A DNA stretch of 64,000 nt from JADJGC01 sp964617645. Lineage in GTDB: Bacteria; Zixibacteria; MSB-5A5; CAIYYT01. The stretch spans positions 1-64,000 of the forward strand of contig CAZTYE010000007.1 in the NCBI GenBank assembly GCA_964617645.1, in the 5' to 3' direction. A program made the translations under genes and the position numbers. The notes beneath the pieces were generated by a model. It was not told the origin of the DNA and made no database searches. It saw nothing but the letters and a program-made list of their open reading frames with translations. Positions 41,906 to 50,577 of the stretch are shown here, one piece after another (within the stretch, counting starts at the first letter, position 1; every line of letters begins with the position of its first letter).

Positions 41906-42841
41906 GTGATTGAAGTAACAAGTCTCACCAAGAGGTATGGCGAGTTTCTCGCCGTCGACAATATTTCGTTCTCGGTGCCGACCGGGCAGGTGCTCGGGTT
42001 CCTCGGCCCGAATGGCGCCGGGAAAACGACGACCGTTCGAATTATTACCTGCTACATGCCGCCGACGGTCGGGTCGATCACAATTGACGGGCTGGACGTC
42101 GTCGAGCAGTCGATGGACGTACGGCGCAAGATCGGCTATCTGCCGGAGTCGGCGCCGCTCTATCCGGAGATGGACGTGCTCGAGTATCTCGAGTTCATAC
42201 TCGCGTTACGCGGAAACCAAGACGGCAAAAATCGGCGCATCAAACAAGTCGTCGAGATGTGCGGCCTGGGAGATGTCGTAGCGCGTCCGATCAGCGAGCT
42301 ATCAAAGGGTTATCGCCAGCGCGTCGGCTTGGCGCAAGCGATGATTCATGATCCGGAAATTCTTGTGCTTGACGAGCCGACGGTGGGGCTCGACCCGAAT
42401 CAAATCGCTGAGATTCGCAACCTGATCAAAGAACTCGGGCGGATGAAGACGGTGATCTTGTGCACGCACATCTTGCCCGAAGTCGAGGCGACGTGCGACC
42501 ACGTGATGATTATCAATAGAGGGAAGATCGTCGCCAACGGATCGCCGGCGGCGCTGCAGCAGTCGTTGGCCGGAAAGATTACCATTCGCATCGAGGTCGA
42601 TCAGCCGGTTGATGCCATCCGTCCAAAGTTGATGGAGCTTGACGGCATCGAGAGCGTAAAGGTTCTGTCGCAGAACGGGACATCGAAATGCGAGATACTC
42701 TGCCGCGCGGGGAGCGACCCGCGAGCGGCGATCTATCATAGAGCGGTGGAAAATCGCTGGACGCTGCTGGAGATGTCGCGTGACGCATCAAGCCTCGAAG
42801 ACGTGTTCCGCGAGCTGACGAAGGGAGGCGGCAATGTCTAA
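41906..42841 (+). CDS. ABC transporter ATP-binding protein (GldA-like)
   Basis: A 311-residue ATPase from a GTG start. It has Walker A GFLGPNGAGKTTT, Q-loop IGYLPESAPLYPEM, signature LSKGYRQRVGLA (Lys in place of the second Gly, as usual in this subfamily), Walker B ILVLDEPTVGLDP and the switch histidine CTHILPE. The C-terminal 85 residues form the accessory domain of GldA/CcmA-like proteins. It overlaps its permease by 8 bp. In Bacteroidota, GldA works with GldF and GldG in gliding; outside that group such cassettes are widespread and their substrate is not established. Confidence 0.92.
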   Translation: MIEVTSLTKRYGEFLAVDNISFSVPTGQVLGFLGPNGAGKTTTVRIITCYMPPTVGSITIDGLDVVEQSMDVRRKIGYLPESAPLYPEMDVLEYLEFILALRGNQDGKNRRIKQVVEMCGLGDVVARPISELSKGYRQRVGLAQAMIHDPEILVLDEPTVGLDPNQIAEIRNLIKELGRMKTVILCTHILPEVEATCDHVMIINRGKIVANGSPAALQQSLAGKITIRIEVDQPVDAIRPKLMELDGIESVKVLSQNGTSKCEILCRAGSDPRAAIYHRAVENRWTLLEMSRDASSLEDVFRELTKGGGNV

Positions 42842-43544
42842 CGCGTTAACGATTTTCCGGCGCGAGATGCGATCGTATTTCAACTCGCCAGTGGCGTACA
42901 TCGTCATAACGCTGTTCCTGCTGGTTGCCGGTTATTTCTTCTCGAGCACTTTGTTTCTCAATAACTCCGCCGATCTCCGGAGCTTGTTCGGGATTTCGGC
43001 GTTCATCATGATGTTTTTCATTCCGGCGATCACGATGCGCTTGTTGGCCGAAGAGCGCCGTTCGGGGACAATCGAGATTTTGGTGACACTGCCGGTGCGC
43101 GACGGAGAAATCGTCATCGGGAAATTTCTCGCGGCGTGGGCGCTGACGGCGCTGTCGATCTTGCTCACGTTTATTGCATACATCACCGTCGCCAGTCTGG
43201 GCGACGCGGATTTCGGGGCATCGCTGGGCGGATATCTGGGATTGGTATTGATGAGCGGCGTGTACGTCGCCATCGGCGTGTTTACTTCGTCGTTGTCACC
43301 GAATCAAATCGTCGCGTTCATCGTCGGATTTGTCATCATCTTCGCGCTGTTCATGCTGGATAAAGTGTTGCCGTTCGTCCCGACGGCGCTGGCGTCGTTC
43401 TTTGAGTATCTCTCCGTGGACTACCACTTCCAGAATATCTCGCGCGGCGTGATCGATTCGCGAGATTTGATCTACTACGCGTCGATGATCTTTCTGTTCT
43501 TGTATCTGGCGATCAAATCAACTGAAGCGCGGAAGTGGAGGTAG
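42834..43544 (+). CDS. ABC-2 permease (GldF-like)
   Basis: A 236-residue membrane protein with six hydrophobic helices. The start is TIFRREMRSYFNSPVAYIVI, and the conserved ERRSGTIEILVTLPVRDGEIV lies between TM2 and TM3; both are hallmarks of GldF/NosY-like ABC-2 permeases. It overlaps the ATPase gene by 8 bp, and the GldG-like gene begins 2 bp after its stop. Confidence 0.9.
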   Translation: MSNALTIFRREMRSYFNSPVAYIVITLFLLVAGYFFSSTLFLNNSADLRSLFGISAFIMMFFIPAITMRLLAEERRSGTIEILVTLPVRDGEIVIGKFLAAWALTALSILLTFIAYITVASLGDADFGASLGGYLGLVLMSGVYVAIGVFTSSLSPNQIVAFIVGFVIIFALFMLDKVLPFVPTALASFFEYLSVDYHFQNISRGVIDSRDLIYYASMIFLFLYLAIKSTEARKWR

Positions 43545-43546
43545 TG

Positions 43547-45136
43547 ATGAAGAAGAAACTGGCAGTGACCGGCTTTTCCGCGATCGCGCTGATCGTTGTG
43601 ATCTTGATTGTCGTGAATCTGATTTCGGTGAACCTTTTCGGGCGGGTCGATCTCTCGGAAGGAAAGATCTACTCGCTGAGCGAGTCGTCGAAAGAGTTGA
43701 TGCGGAGCCTGAACGATCGCATCACCATCAAGTGCTATTTCTCCGAAGACCTTGAGCCGCCGTACAATGCGCACGCGCGGTACGTGAGAGATCAATTGGA
43801 TGAATACAAATCGTATTCCGGCGGCAATCTAAGCTACTCGTTTATCGATCCGATCAAGGAAGGGAAAGAGCAGGAGGCCCAGAGTTACCGCATCCCGGCA
43901 GTGCCGATGCAGAGTTTGCGCCGGGACAAGATGGAGATTCGCAACGTGTTTATGGGTATGGCGATTCTCTACGAAGATAAAAACGAAGTGCTGCCGGTCA
44001 TTCAAAATACGTCGACACTGGAGTATGAAATCACGCGCGCGATTCGCAAGCTGACTTCGAACGTAACGCCGCGCGTGGTATTCACGACCGGCAACGGGGA
44101 ATTGGGATTATCCGACAAACTTACGATGGTGCAGCGCGCACTGGGCGAGGAGTACAAGGTCGAGAGTATTGATCTGGCGACGCAGGCAACGATACCGGCC
44201 GACGTGACAACGGTTTTCGTCGCCGGCCCGAAACAGCCGCTATCGCAGTGGGAGCTTTACCTGCTCGACCAATTCCTGATGCGCGGCGGCAAGATTGGAT
44301 TGCTGGTCGACAAGATCGAGGCCGACATCCAGCAGGGCATGGCGCAACCGGCCGAGCCGGGGTTGGATGCTTTTCTGGCACACTTTGGCGTCGGCGTCAA
44401 CAGCAACATGGCGATCGATGCCCAGTGCGCGCAGATCGGTGTGACGCAGCAGCAGGGGCCGTTTCGTTTCCAGAGCATGAAGGAATATCCGCTGTTTCCG
44501 CGCGTGACAAACTTTTCGAACGACAATCTCATCGTGAAGGACCTCGAGAGCGTCAACATGATCTACGCCTCAACGCTGGACACATCGCGTTTCCAGTCGT
44601 CGCCGCTCAAGATCGAAGTGCTGGCACGGACCTCGAAGAATTCCGGTATCCTTGCGCCGCCGTACAGCATCGACCCGATGCGGCAATGGTCGCGCGCCGA
44701 CTTCACGCTCGGTCCGCAACCGGTCGCAGTGGCCATCACCGGCGGATTTACGAGTTTCTTCGCGGGCAAACCGAAACCGCCAATGGATTCGGTGACGGCT
44801 GCCGCGCTGTCGGCAACGAGCGAGACGCGTTTGGATTCCGGCGATCAGGGACGACTGGTGGTATGGGGAGACGCGGATTTCATCTCGGATCAAGTACTGC
44901 GCGACCAATCGAATCTGATCATGTTCCAGAACATGACCGACTGGTTGTCGCAAGATCAGGGATTGATCAGTATCCGCTCCAAAGATGTAACGGCTCGGCC
45001 GTTGGACCAGACCGAGGACTCGACGCGTACGCTGGTGAAATTCGCGAATATTTTCCTGATGCCGATCGTGGTCGTACTATTTGGAGTGGCGCGCTGGCAG
45101 ATTCGCCGCCAGAGCCGCAGGAGGCAACTGCTATGA
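43547..45136 (+). CDS. GldG-like ABC auxiliary protein
   Basis: A 529-residue protein from the ATG at 43547 (GGAGG upstream; a GTG 12 nt earlier is in frame). An N-terminal helix (residues 10-29) and a C-terminal helix (about 495-515, ending QIRRQSRRRQLL) anchor a large extracytoplasmic domain. The domain carries the GldG/DUF7088 and ABC-auxiliary pattern: RVDLSEGKIYSLSESSKELM, ITIKCYFSEDLEPPY, TGNGELGL, and VVWGDADFISDQ near the C-terminus. This domain resembles a periplasmic Rossmann-like binding module working with the exporter. The next gene overlaps its stop by 4 bp. Confidence 0.88.
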   Translation: MKKKLAVTGFSAIALIVVILIVVNLISVNLFGRVDLSEGKIYSLSESSKELMRSLNDRITIKCYFSEDLEPPYNAHARYVRDQLDEYKSYSGGNLSYSFIDPIKEGKEQEAQSYRIPAVPMQSLRRDKMEIRNVFMGMAILYEDKNEVLPVIQNTSTLEYEITRAIRKLTSNVTPRVVFTTGNGELGLSDKLTMVQRALGEEYKVESIDLATQATIPADVTTVFVAGPKQPLSQWELYLLDQFLMRGGKIGLLVDKIEADIQQGMAQPAEPGLDAFLAHFGVGVNSNMAIDAQCAQIGVTQQQGPFRFQSMKEYPLFPRVTNFSNDNLIVKDLESVNMIYASTLDTSRFQSSPLKIEVLARTSKNSGILAPPYSIDPMRQWSRADFTLGPQPVAVAITGGFTSFFAGKPKPPMDSVTAAALSATSETRLDSGDQGRLVVWGDADFISDQVLRDQSNLIMFQNMTDWLSQDQGLISIRSKDVTARPLDQTEDSTRTLVKFANIFLMPIVVVLFGVARWQIRRQSRRRQLL

Positions 45137-46062
45137 GCAATCGACCGCTGATGATCCTCGGGGCAGTGGCCGTTGTGCTGCTGCTGGCGTACTTCTTGCT
45201 GTCGCGGATGGATCGTTCGGAGTTGAGTCCCTACGTGGGCAACAATTTCGTCGGCCTTGATTCGGGAATGGTGAATCGCATTACGGTCTCGCGCCTCGGC
45301 GGAATCGTCGAGTTTCAGCGCACAGGCGACGGTTGGAACGTTGTCGACAACGGCACGCCGCGACGCGCCGAACGCGGAGTGATCGATAATATCGCCAACA
45401 TCGCGCATGACCTGACTGTCGGTGAAATTATTTCGTCGAATCCCGAGAAACAGATGTTGTTCGAGGCGGACACGCTTCTGGGACGAACGGTGCGCTTTTA
45501 TCGAGAGACTCAAGAACTGGCCGCCGTAATCGTCGGCAAAGCCGGATCGGACTTTCGCTCAAGCTATGTGCGCAAGCCGGACTCCAAGGACGTCTACCTG
45601 GCAGCGACGCCGATTTCACGCCTTCTGGAGCGGCCGGCGAGCGGTTATCGCGACCGTGCGATTCATGCGCTCGATACGGCGCAGATCATGTCGATTCGAA
45701 TTCAGTCGGGTGATCTCAATTATCAGATTGCGCGGGTCGACTCACTGTGGATGATCAACGACGCGAAGGGGACGTCGGTGCCGGCGAGTTCCGCCAAGAT
45801 CGGGCCGCTGGTGTCGCAGTTGGCGACGCTGCGGATCAGTGAATTTGTTTCGCCGGCGGATGCGCAAGCGGTGTCCTTTGGAGAAAAGAGCGACCGAGTG
45901 AGTATCGGATTGCGCGATGGTGCGGCGATTCAGGTTGTGCTTCAGATGAAAGATGAGACATCAAAGAACTATTACCTGCGCTCGACAGTGGATAATGAAG
46001 TCTACTCGGTATACGAGCATGTGCGCAGCAGTATTGTGAAGAAGCCGGAAGAATGGATGTAA
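45133..46062 (+). CDS. DUF4340-type membrane-anchored protein
   Basis: A 309-residue protein from the ATG at 45133, overlapping the GldG-like stop (ATGA); the much longer open frame upstream lies inside the GldG-like gene and is not coding. An N-terminal membrane helix (LMILGAVAVVLLLAYFLL) is followed by a repeated beta-alpha architecture (ITVSRLGGIVEFQRTGDGW ... IRIQSGDLNYQIARVDSLW). This matches the DUF4340 proteins found downstream of GldG-like genes in many phyla. It is probably an extracytoplasmic partner of the exporter; its molecular role is unknown. Confidence 0.85.
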   Translation: MSNRPLMILGAVAVVLLLAYFLLSRMDRSELSPYVGNNFVGLDSGMVNRITVSRLGGIVEFQRTGDGWNVVDNGTPRRAERGVIDNIANIAHDLTVGEIISSNPEKQMLFEADTLLGRTVRFYRETQELAAVIVGKAGSDFRSSYVRKPDSKDVYLAATPISRLLERPASGYRDRAIHALDTAQIMSIRIQSGDLNYQIARVDSLWMINDAKGTSVPASSAKIGPLVSQLATLRISEFVSPADAQAVSFGEKSDRVSIGLRDGAAIQVVLQMKDETSKNYYLRSTVDNEVYSVYEHVRSSIVKKPEEWM

Positions 46063-46086
46063 GATTCTCCTTTTCGGCGAAGCTGG

Positions 46087-46123
46087 AGAAGGGCGCATTG
46101 CCATGCGCCCCTACGCGGTGAGG
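46087..46123. repeat. Short dispersed palindrome
   Basis: A perfect hairpin, GGGCGCAT-tgcc-ATGCGCCC (46091-46110), is followed by cctacgcggtgagg. This is the same module (palindrome, then cctacgcggt) as in the repeat at 34481-34730. It lies between the DUF4340 and nth genes. Confidence 0.5.
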
Positions 46124-46194
46124 CATTAGTAGTAGACGATATTGTCGGCGCGAATTCGTTCGCGCGAGGCGCCGCGAGCCATTATCATTCTCAA

Positions 46195-46833
46195 GTGAAC
46201 AAGGCCAAAGCCGCTGAGATCGTCAGACGCCTGCGCGAAACCTATCCCAACGCCAAGTGCTCGCTTGATTTCAAGACGCCGCTGCAATTAGCGGTGGCGG
46301 TGATTTTGTCGGCGCAAGCGACGGATGTGTCGGTCAACAAGGTCACTCCCACACTTTTCAAGAGATACCGTTCACTCGATGACTTCGCCAGTGCTAAGCT
46401 CGATGAACTGGCCGACGCTATCAAGTCGATTGGATTGTATCGCGCCAAGGCGAAAAACATCATTGCGTTCGCTAAGAAGCTGCGCGACGACTTTAGTGGT
46501 CAAATTCCGAAAACTCTCGAAGAACTTCAGACGTTGCCCGGCGTCGGCCGCAAGACGGCGAATGTGATTCAGGGGGTGTTGTTTGGCTCGGAGCACGCGG
46601 AGGGAATAGCGGTCGATACCCACGTAACGCGATTGTCATACCGGCTTGGACTGACCAAACACGACGATCCGAAGAAGATCGAAGCGGACTTAAAGAAATG
46701 GATCGACCGCAAGGAATGGGTTGATGTTTCGCACATGATTATATTGCACGGCCGAGCGGTGTGCACCGCGAGGAAGCCGGAGTGTGGGAGGTGTGTGCTC
46801 GAGAATTTGTGCCTGAAATCTGGCGTTGCTTAA
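46195..46833 (+). CDS. nth: Endonuclease III
   Basis: A 212-residue DNA glycosylase/AP lyase that removes oxidised pyrimidines in base excision repair. The helix-hairpin-helix is LPGVGRKTANVI, with catalytic Lys120, and the catalytic Asp141 is in AVDTHVTRL. The C-terminal [4Fe-4S] cluster motif C190-x6-C197-x2-C200-x5-C206 is complete. It starts at a GTG. Its length is normal and it is not clearly linked to an operon. Confidence 0.96.
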   Translation: MNKAKAAEIVRRLRETYPNAKCSLDFKTPLQLAVAVILSAQATDVSVNKVTPTLFKRYRSLDDFASAKLDELADAIKSIGLYRAKAKNIIAFAKKLRDDFSGQIPKTLEELQTLPGVGRKTANVIQGVLFGSEHAEGIAVDTHVTRLSYRLGLTKHDDPKKIEADLKKWIDRKEWVDVSHMIILHGRAVCTARKPECGRCVLENLCLKSGVA

Positions 46834-46920
46834 CATGTCGATCCACGAAGAGCTGATCGTACTCAACAGAATTCGCTTGCATTCTCGCGGTAGTTCGCGT
46901 ATACATCCCGCCGCGAATTC

Positions 46921-46993
46921 GCGCGGGAGTAACTCAGTTGGTAGAGTCACAGCCTTCCAAGCTGTTGGTCGCGGGTTCGAGCCCCGTCTCCCG
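46921..46993 (+). tRNA. tRNA-Gly (TCC)
   Basis: The acceptor stem GCGGGAG (46921-46927) pairs with CTCCCGC (46986-46992), discriminator T46993. The anticodon arm acagc-ctTCCaa-gctgt puts TCC at 46954-46956. D and T arms are canonical. CCA is not encoded. Confidence 0.95.
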
Positions 46994-47049
46994 CTGTAAA
47001 GTTGAATAAGTAAGGCACCCGTGGGAGGACCGCTTGCCAAAACCGGTCC

Positions 47050-47070
47050 GCTCGCACCGCGAGCCTTTTT
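47050..47070 (+). terminator. Terminator after tRNA-Gly
   Basis: GCTCGC (47050-47055) and GCGAGC (47059-47064) form a perfect 6-bp stem with a 3-nt loop, followed by CTTTTT. It separates tRNA-Gly from the downstream tRNA-Thr/tuf promoter. Confidence 0.75.
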
Positions 47071-47094
47071 GTCCACTATTGGGCAAAAATCTCC

Positions 47095-47122
47095 TTGACA
47101 GGGTGGCGGGCTTCCGTATTAT
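47095..47122 (+). promoter_or_regulatory. Sigma70 promoter for tRNA-Thr/tuf
   Basis: The perfect -35 TTGACA (47095-47100) and the -10 TATTAT (47117-47122) are 16 bp apart, about 90 bp before tRNA-Thr. A strong promoter is expected for this tRNA/tuf unit. Confidence 0.7.
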
Positions 47123-47214
47123 AGAAGTCTGTTTTTTTGGCGGGGTGTTGTCTGCCTTGTGCCCGACCTAGCCAAACAACAGCGAGAGAAACAGTTAAGG
47201 TTCGCGCAACTGAC

Positions 47215-47287
47215 GCCCACGTAGCTCAGTTGGTAGAGCACATCCTTGGTAAGGATGAGGTCACCAGTTCAATCCTGGTCGTGGGCT
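47215..47287 (+). tRNA. tRNA-Thr (GGT)
   Basis: The acceptor GCCCACG (47215-47221) pairs with CGTGGGC (47280-47286). The anticodon loop ttGGTaa has GGT at 47248-47250. It lies 56 bp before tuf and is probably cotranscribed with it, as in the classic thrT-tufB arrangement. CCA is not encoded. Confidence 0.95.
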
Positions 47288-47343
47288 GTAATATCGAATT
47301 CGGAATTAGGTAGCGTTCGGAAAGAGGAACGAGAGAAGATAGT

Positions 47344-48558
47344 ATGGCCAAAGAGAAATTTGTACGCAACAAGCCGCACGTAAACGTGGGAACGATCGGC
47401 CACGTGGATCACGGGAAGACGACGTTAACGGCGGCGATCACGATGGTGTTGGCGCGTCGGGACAAGAGCGTGCAGGTGCGGACGTTCGATTCGATCGATA
47501 ACGCTCCGGAAGAGCGGGAACGCGGGATTACGATTGCGACGGCGCACGTCGAGTACACGACCGACAACCGCCACTATGCGCACGTGGATTGTCCGGGTCA
47601 CGCCGACTATGTGAAGAACATGATCACCGGCGCAGCGCAGATGGACGGTGCGATTTTGGTGGTGAGCGCGGCGGACGGTCCGATGCCGCAGACGCGGGAG
47701 CATATTCTCTTGGCGCGTCAGGTGGGTGTGCCGTACATCATCGTTTATATGAACAAGTGCGACATGGTTGACGATCCGGAACTGCTCGATCTGGTCGAGT
47801 TGGAAGTACGCGACTTGCTGTCGATCTACAAGTTTCCGGGGGACAAGACGCCGATCATTCGCGGCTCGGCCTTGCAGGCGATGACGAAGGGTGCGGACTT
47901 GGCGGCGGATTACAACGATCCGGCGTTCAAGAGCATTCATGAATTGACGGCGGCGCTTGACAGCTACATTCCGTTGCCGCAGCGTGAAGTGGACAAGCCG
48001 TTTTTGATGCCGGTGGAAGATGTGTTTTCGATCACGGGTCGCGGGACGGTGGCGACGGGTCGTGTGGAACGCGGCCGGGTGAAAGTCGGCGACACGCTGG
48101 AGCGGGTCGGGATCAAGCCGGAGACGAAGCCGACGGTGGTGACGGGTGTGGAGATGTTCCGCAAGCTGATGGACGAGGCGCAGGCGGGCGACAACATTGG
48201 CTTGCTGCTGCGCGGAATGGATAAAGAAGAAATCGAACGCGGGATGGTGATGGCGCAGCCGAAGTCGATCACGCCGCACACGAAGTTCAAAGCGGAAGTG
48301 TACGTTTTGAGCAAGGAAGAGGGCGGGCGTCACACGCCGTTCTTTAACGGTTATCGGCCGCAGTTTTATTTCCGGACGACGGACGTGACGGGTTCGATCA
48401 AATTGCCGGACGGGGTGGAGATGGTGATGCCGGGTGACAACATCCAGATGGAAGTGGAGTTGATCATGCCGATCGCGATGGAGAAGGAGCTGCGGTTTGC
48501 GATTCGCGAAGGCGGCCGCACGGTCGGCGCCGGTGTCGTCGCGGAAATCATCGCGTAG
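47344..48558 (+). CDS. tuf: Elongation factor Tu, copy 1
   Basis: A 404-residue GTPase that delivers aminoacyl-tRNA to the ribosome. All G motifs are intact: P-loop GHVDHGKT (19-26), RGITIATAH (switch I), DCPGH (82-86, with the catalytic His86), NKCD and GSAL. Domains 2 and 3 follow, with GRGTVATGRVERG. The visible 1081 bases of the second tuf gene (from 62920) appear identical to this one. The gene sits between tRNA-Thr and tRNA-Trp, upstream of secE-nusG. Confidence 0.99.
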   Translation: MAKEKFVRNKPHVNVGTIGHVDHGKTTLTAAITMVLARRDKSVQVRTFDSIDNAPEERERGITIATAHVEYTTDNRHYAHVDCPGHADYVKNMITGAAQMDGAILVVSAADGPMPQTREHILLARQVGVPYIIVYMNKCDMVDDPELLDLVELEVRDLLSIYKFPGDKTPIIRGSALQAMTKGADLAADYNDPAFKSIHELTAALDSYIPLPQREVDKPFLMPVEDVFSITGRGTVATGRVERGRVKVGDTLERVGIKPETKPTVVTGVEMFRKLMDEAQAGDNIGLLLRGMDKEEIERGMVMAQPKSITPHTKFKAEVYVLSKEEGGRHTPFFNGYRPQFYFRTTDVTGSIKLPDGVEMVMPGDNIQMEVELIMPIAMEKELRFAIREGGRTVGAGVVAEIIA

Positions 48559-48584
48559 GTAGGACAGAATCGTGGATTGTGGAC

Positions 48585-48660
48585 AGGCCAGTAGCTCGAA
48601 TGGTAGAGCGCCGGTCTCCAAAACCGGATGTTGGGGGTTCGAGTCCCTCCTGGCCTGCCA
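48585..48660 (+). tRNA. tRNA-Trp (CCA)
   Basis: The acceptor AGGCCAG (48585-48591) pairs with CTGGCCT (48650-48656), discriminator G and an encoded CCA (48658-48660). The anticodon loop ctCCAaa has CCA at 48618-48620. It is the only tRNA in the window with an encoded 3' CCA. It lies between tuf and secE, a common bacterial position. Confidence 0.96.
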
Positions 48661-48683
48661 TAGATAAATAGAGACGGGATGTT

Positions 48684-48878
48684 ATGACACTGAAAGAGAA
48701 AATCGTCAATTACCTTGACGAAACGAAAGTCGAGTTGAAAAAGGTGTCGTGGCCGACGTGGGACGAAGTCCGCGGCTCGACGATCGTGGTGATTATCACG
48801 ACGATTATCATGTCGGTTTTCACGTTCGTGGTCGATTCCGGCCTGAGCGCGGTAACGCGGATGGTGTTGAGCAGGTGA
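48684..48878 (+). CDS. secE: Preprotein translocase subunit SecE
   Basis: A 64-residue protein with a single membrane helix (about 33-52), the short SecE form common outside the enterics. The amphipathic helix ELKKVSWPTWDEV is diagnostic. SecE clamps SecY in the inner-membrane translocon. Its TGA shares one base with the nusG start (TGATG). No rpmG (L33) gene precedes it, unlike in many other bacteria. Confidence 0.96.
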   Translation: MTLKEKIVNYLDETKVELKKVSWPTWDEVRGSTIVVIITTIIMSVFTFVVDSGLSAVTRMVLSR

Positions 48879-49408
48879 TGGCCAAATCCTGGTACGCCGT
48901 TCATACCTACTCCGGTCAGGAGCAGAAGGCCAAGCGGCATCTGGAGAAGATGATCGTCACCGACGGTCTCGACGACCGTTTTGGCGAGATACTGATTCCG
49001 ACCGAAGAAGTAACGGAAATGAAACAGGGCAAGCGGACGAGTTCGACGAAGAAGTTCCTGCCCTCGTATTTGCTGATTGAAGTCGATCTCGATAAGCTGC
49101 TGGAGCAGCGGATCGTGAACACGCCGGGGATCACCAACTTTGTCGGGGCCGCCGGCAAACCGACGCCGCTGCGGCGCGACGAAGTCGACCGCATGGTGGG
49201 ACGGATGGATTCCAGGCGGGAAGTAGAAGTGGACGAAGTCCCGTGGCATGCCGGGGATCAGGTGAAAGTGATCGATGGTCCGTTCGCCGATTTCTCCGGT
49301 TTCATCTCGGAGATCAACCTTGAGCGCAAGAAGGTCAAGGTAATGGTCTCGATTTTTGGTCGTCCGACTCCCGTCGAGCTGGACTTCCTGCAAATTGAAT
49401 CGGTCTAA
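48878..49408 (+). CDS. nusG: Transcription elongation/termination factor NusG
   Basis: A 176-residue protein. The NGN domain starts WYAVHTYSGQEQKAKRHLE, and the KOW domain contains GDQVKVIDGPFADFSGFI. The start at 48878 overlaps the secE stop; an open frame further upstream is out-of-frame reading of secE. NusG binds the RNA polymerase clamp, reduces pausing and links transcription to Rho or the ribosome. It is followed by rplK after 14 bp. Confidence 0.98.
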   Translation: MAKSWYAVHTYSGQEQKAKRHLEKMIVTDGLDDRFGEILIPTEEVTEMKQGKRTSSTKKFLPSYLLIEVDLDKLLEQRIVNTPGITNFVGAAGKPTPLRRDEVDRMVGRMDSRREVEVDEVPWHAGDQVKVIDGPFADFSGFISEINLERKKVKVMVSIFGRPTPVELDFLQIESV

Positions 49409-49422
49409 GAGGAGTTTTTGTT

Positions 49423-49848
49423 GTGGCAAAGAAAGTAACGGGATTCGTCAAGTTGCAGATTCCGGCCGGACAAGCGACACCGGCGCCGCCGGTCGGGCCG
49501 GCGCTCGGTCAGAAGGGTGTCAATATCATGGAATTCTGCAAGACGTTTAATGCGCGAACGCAGGACAAGGCCGGGCTGATCATCCCGGTGGTGATCACGG
49601 TTTTTTCCGACAAGAGTTTCACCTTCATCACCAAGACGCCGCCGGCCGCGGTGCTGTTGCTCAAGGCATCCAAAGTGCAAAAGGGTTCGGGGACGCCGAA
49701 TCGCGACAAGGTTGGCCGCGTGACGCAGGCCCAACTTCGGGAGATCGCGCAAATGAAGATGCCCGATCTGAACGCCGCGACGATCGAGACGGCGATGAGC
49801 ATGGTTGCCGGCACGGCCCGCAGCATGGGTCTGGAAGTGGAGAAATAG
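49423..49848 (+). CDS. rplK: 50S ribosomal protein L11
   Basis: A 141-residue protein from a GTG start with GAGGAG upstream. It has the L11 N-terminal domain (KLQIPAGQATPAPPVGPALG) and the C-terminal rRNA-binding domain (GTARSMGLEVE end). It binds the 23S GTPase-associated centre. It is first of the rplKAJL cluster. Confidence 0.98.
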   Translation: MAKKVTGFVKLQIPAGQATPAPPVGPALGQKGVNIMEFCKTFNARTQDKAGLIIPVVITVFSDKSFTFITKTPPAAVLLLKASKVQKGSGTPNRDKVGRVTQAQLREIAQMKMPDLNAATIETAMSMVAGTARSMGLEVEK

Positions 49849-49852
49849 GACA

Positions 49853-50560
49853 ATGAAGCACGGCAAGAAATATAACACCGCGCGCAAGAACATCGGCGAA
49901 AAGGTCTCGCTGCCTTTGGAGCAGGCGGTGAAGCTGGTCAAAGACAACGCCTACGCCAAGTTCGACGAAACGGTCGAAGTGGCGGTTCGTCTGGGAGTCG
50001 ATCCCAAACAGGCCGACCAGATGATTCGCGGAACGGTGGCGCTGCCGAACGGCACCGGCAAGAAGGTGCGGATTCTGGTGATCGCCAAGGACGACAAACT
50101 TGAAGACGCCCGCGCCGCGGGCGCCGATCACGCCGGCAATGAGGATTACCTGGAGAAGATCAAGGCGGGTTGGGCGGATATCGACGTGATTGTGGCGACG
50201 CCGGATATGATGGGCAAACTGGGGCCGTTGGGGAAAGTACTCGGGCCCAAGGGGCTGATGCCAAACCCGAAAGCGGGAACCGTAACGGCGGACGTGACGA
50301 AGGCGATTAAGGAAATCAAAGCCGGCAAGATCGAATACCGTGTTGACAAGACCGGCAATATCGGTGTGCCGATTGGAAAGGCATCGTTCACGCACGAGGC
50401 GTTGACGCAAAACGCGATGGCGTTTTTGGAGGCGATCGTCAAGGCGCGACCGGCCTCCGCCAAGGGCACATATCTGAAAAACGCGGCGATCAGTTCGACG
50501 ATGGGGCCGGGCGTCAAAGTTTCGACCGCAGACATTTTATCGCGCGTGAAGAGCGTTTAA
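49853..50560 (+). CDS. rplA: 50S ribosomal protein L1
   Basis: A 235-residue protein from the ATG at 49853, 4 bp after rplK; the longer frame upstream overlaps rplK and is rejected. The conserved L1 signature LGPLGKVLGPKGLMPNPKAG is complete. L1 forms the ribosome L1 stalk and in many bacteria represses its own rplKA mRNA. Confidence 0.98.
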   Translation: MKHGKKYNTARKNIGEKVSLPLEQAVKLVKDNAYAKFDETVEVAVRLGVDPKQADQMIRGTVALPNGTGKKVRILVIAKDDKLEDARAAGADHAGNEDYLEKIKAGWADIDVIVATPDMMGKLGPLGKVLGPKGLMPNPKAGTVTADVTKAIKEIKAGKIEYRVDKTGNIGVPIGKASFTHEALTQNAMAFLEAIVKARPASAKGTYLKNAAISSTMGPGVKVSTADILSRVKSV

Positions 50561-50577
50561 TCAGGGAGTAGCGAACC

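Noticed and set aside
44248..45132. 295-codon N-terminal extension of the DUF4340 protein
   Set aside because: It overlaps the GldG-like gene in another frame; the ATGA overlap at 45133 and the membrane helix that starts there fix the real start.
41906..46062. Gliding motility locus
   Set aside because: Only the A/F/G-like components and DUF4340 are present; no gldKLMN, sprA or T9SS sorting domains are seen in the window.
47425..48621. 398-codon minus-strand frame opposite tuf
   Set aside because: It mirrors the codon bias of tuf (His/Arg-rich translation) and crosses tRNA-Trp. A matching frame opposite the second tuf has the same cause.
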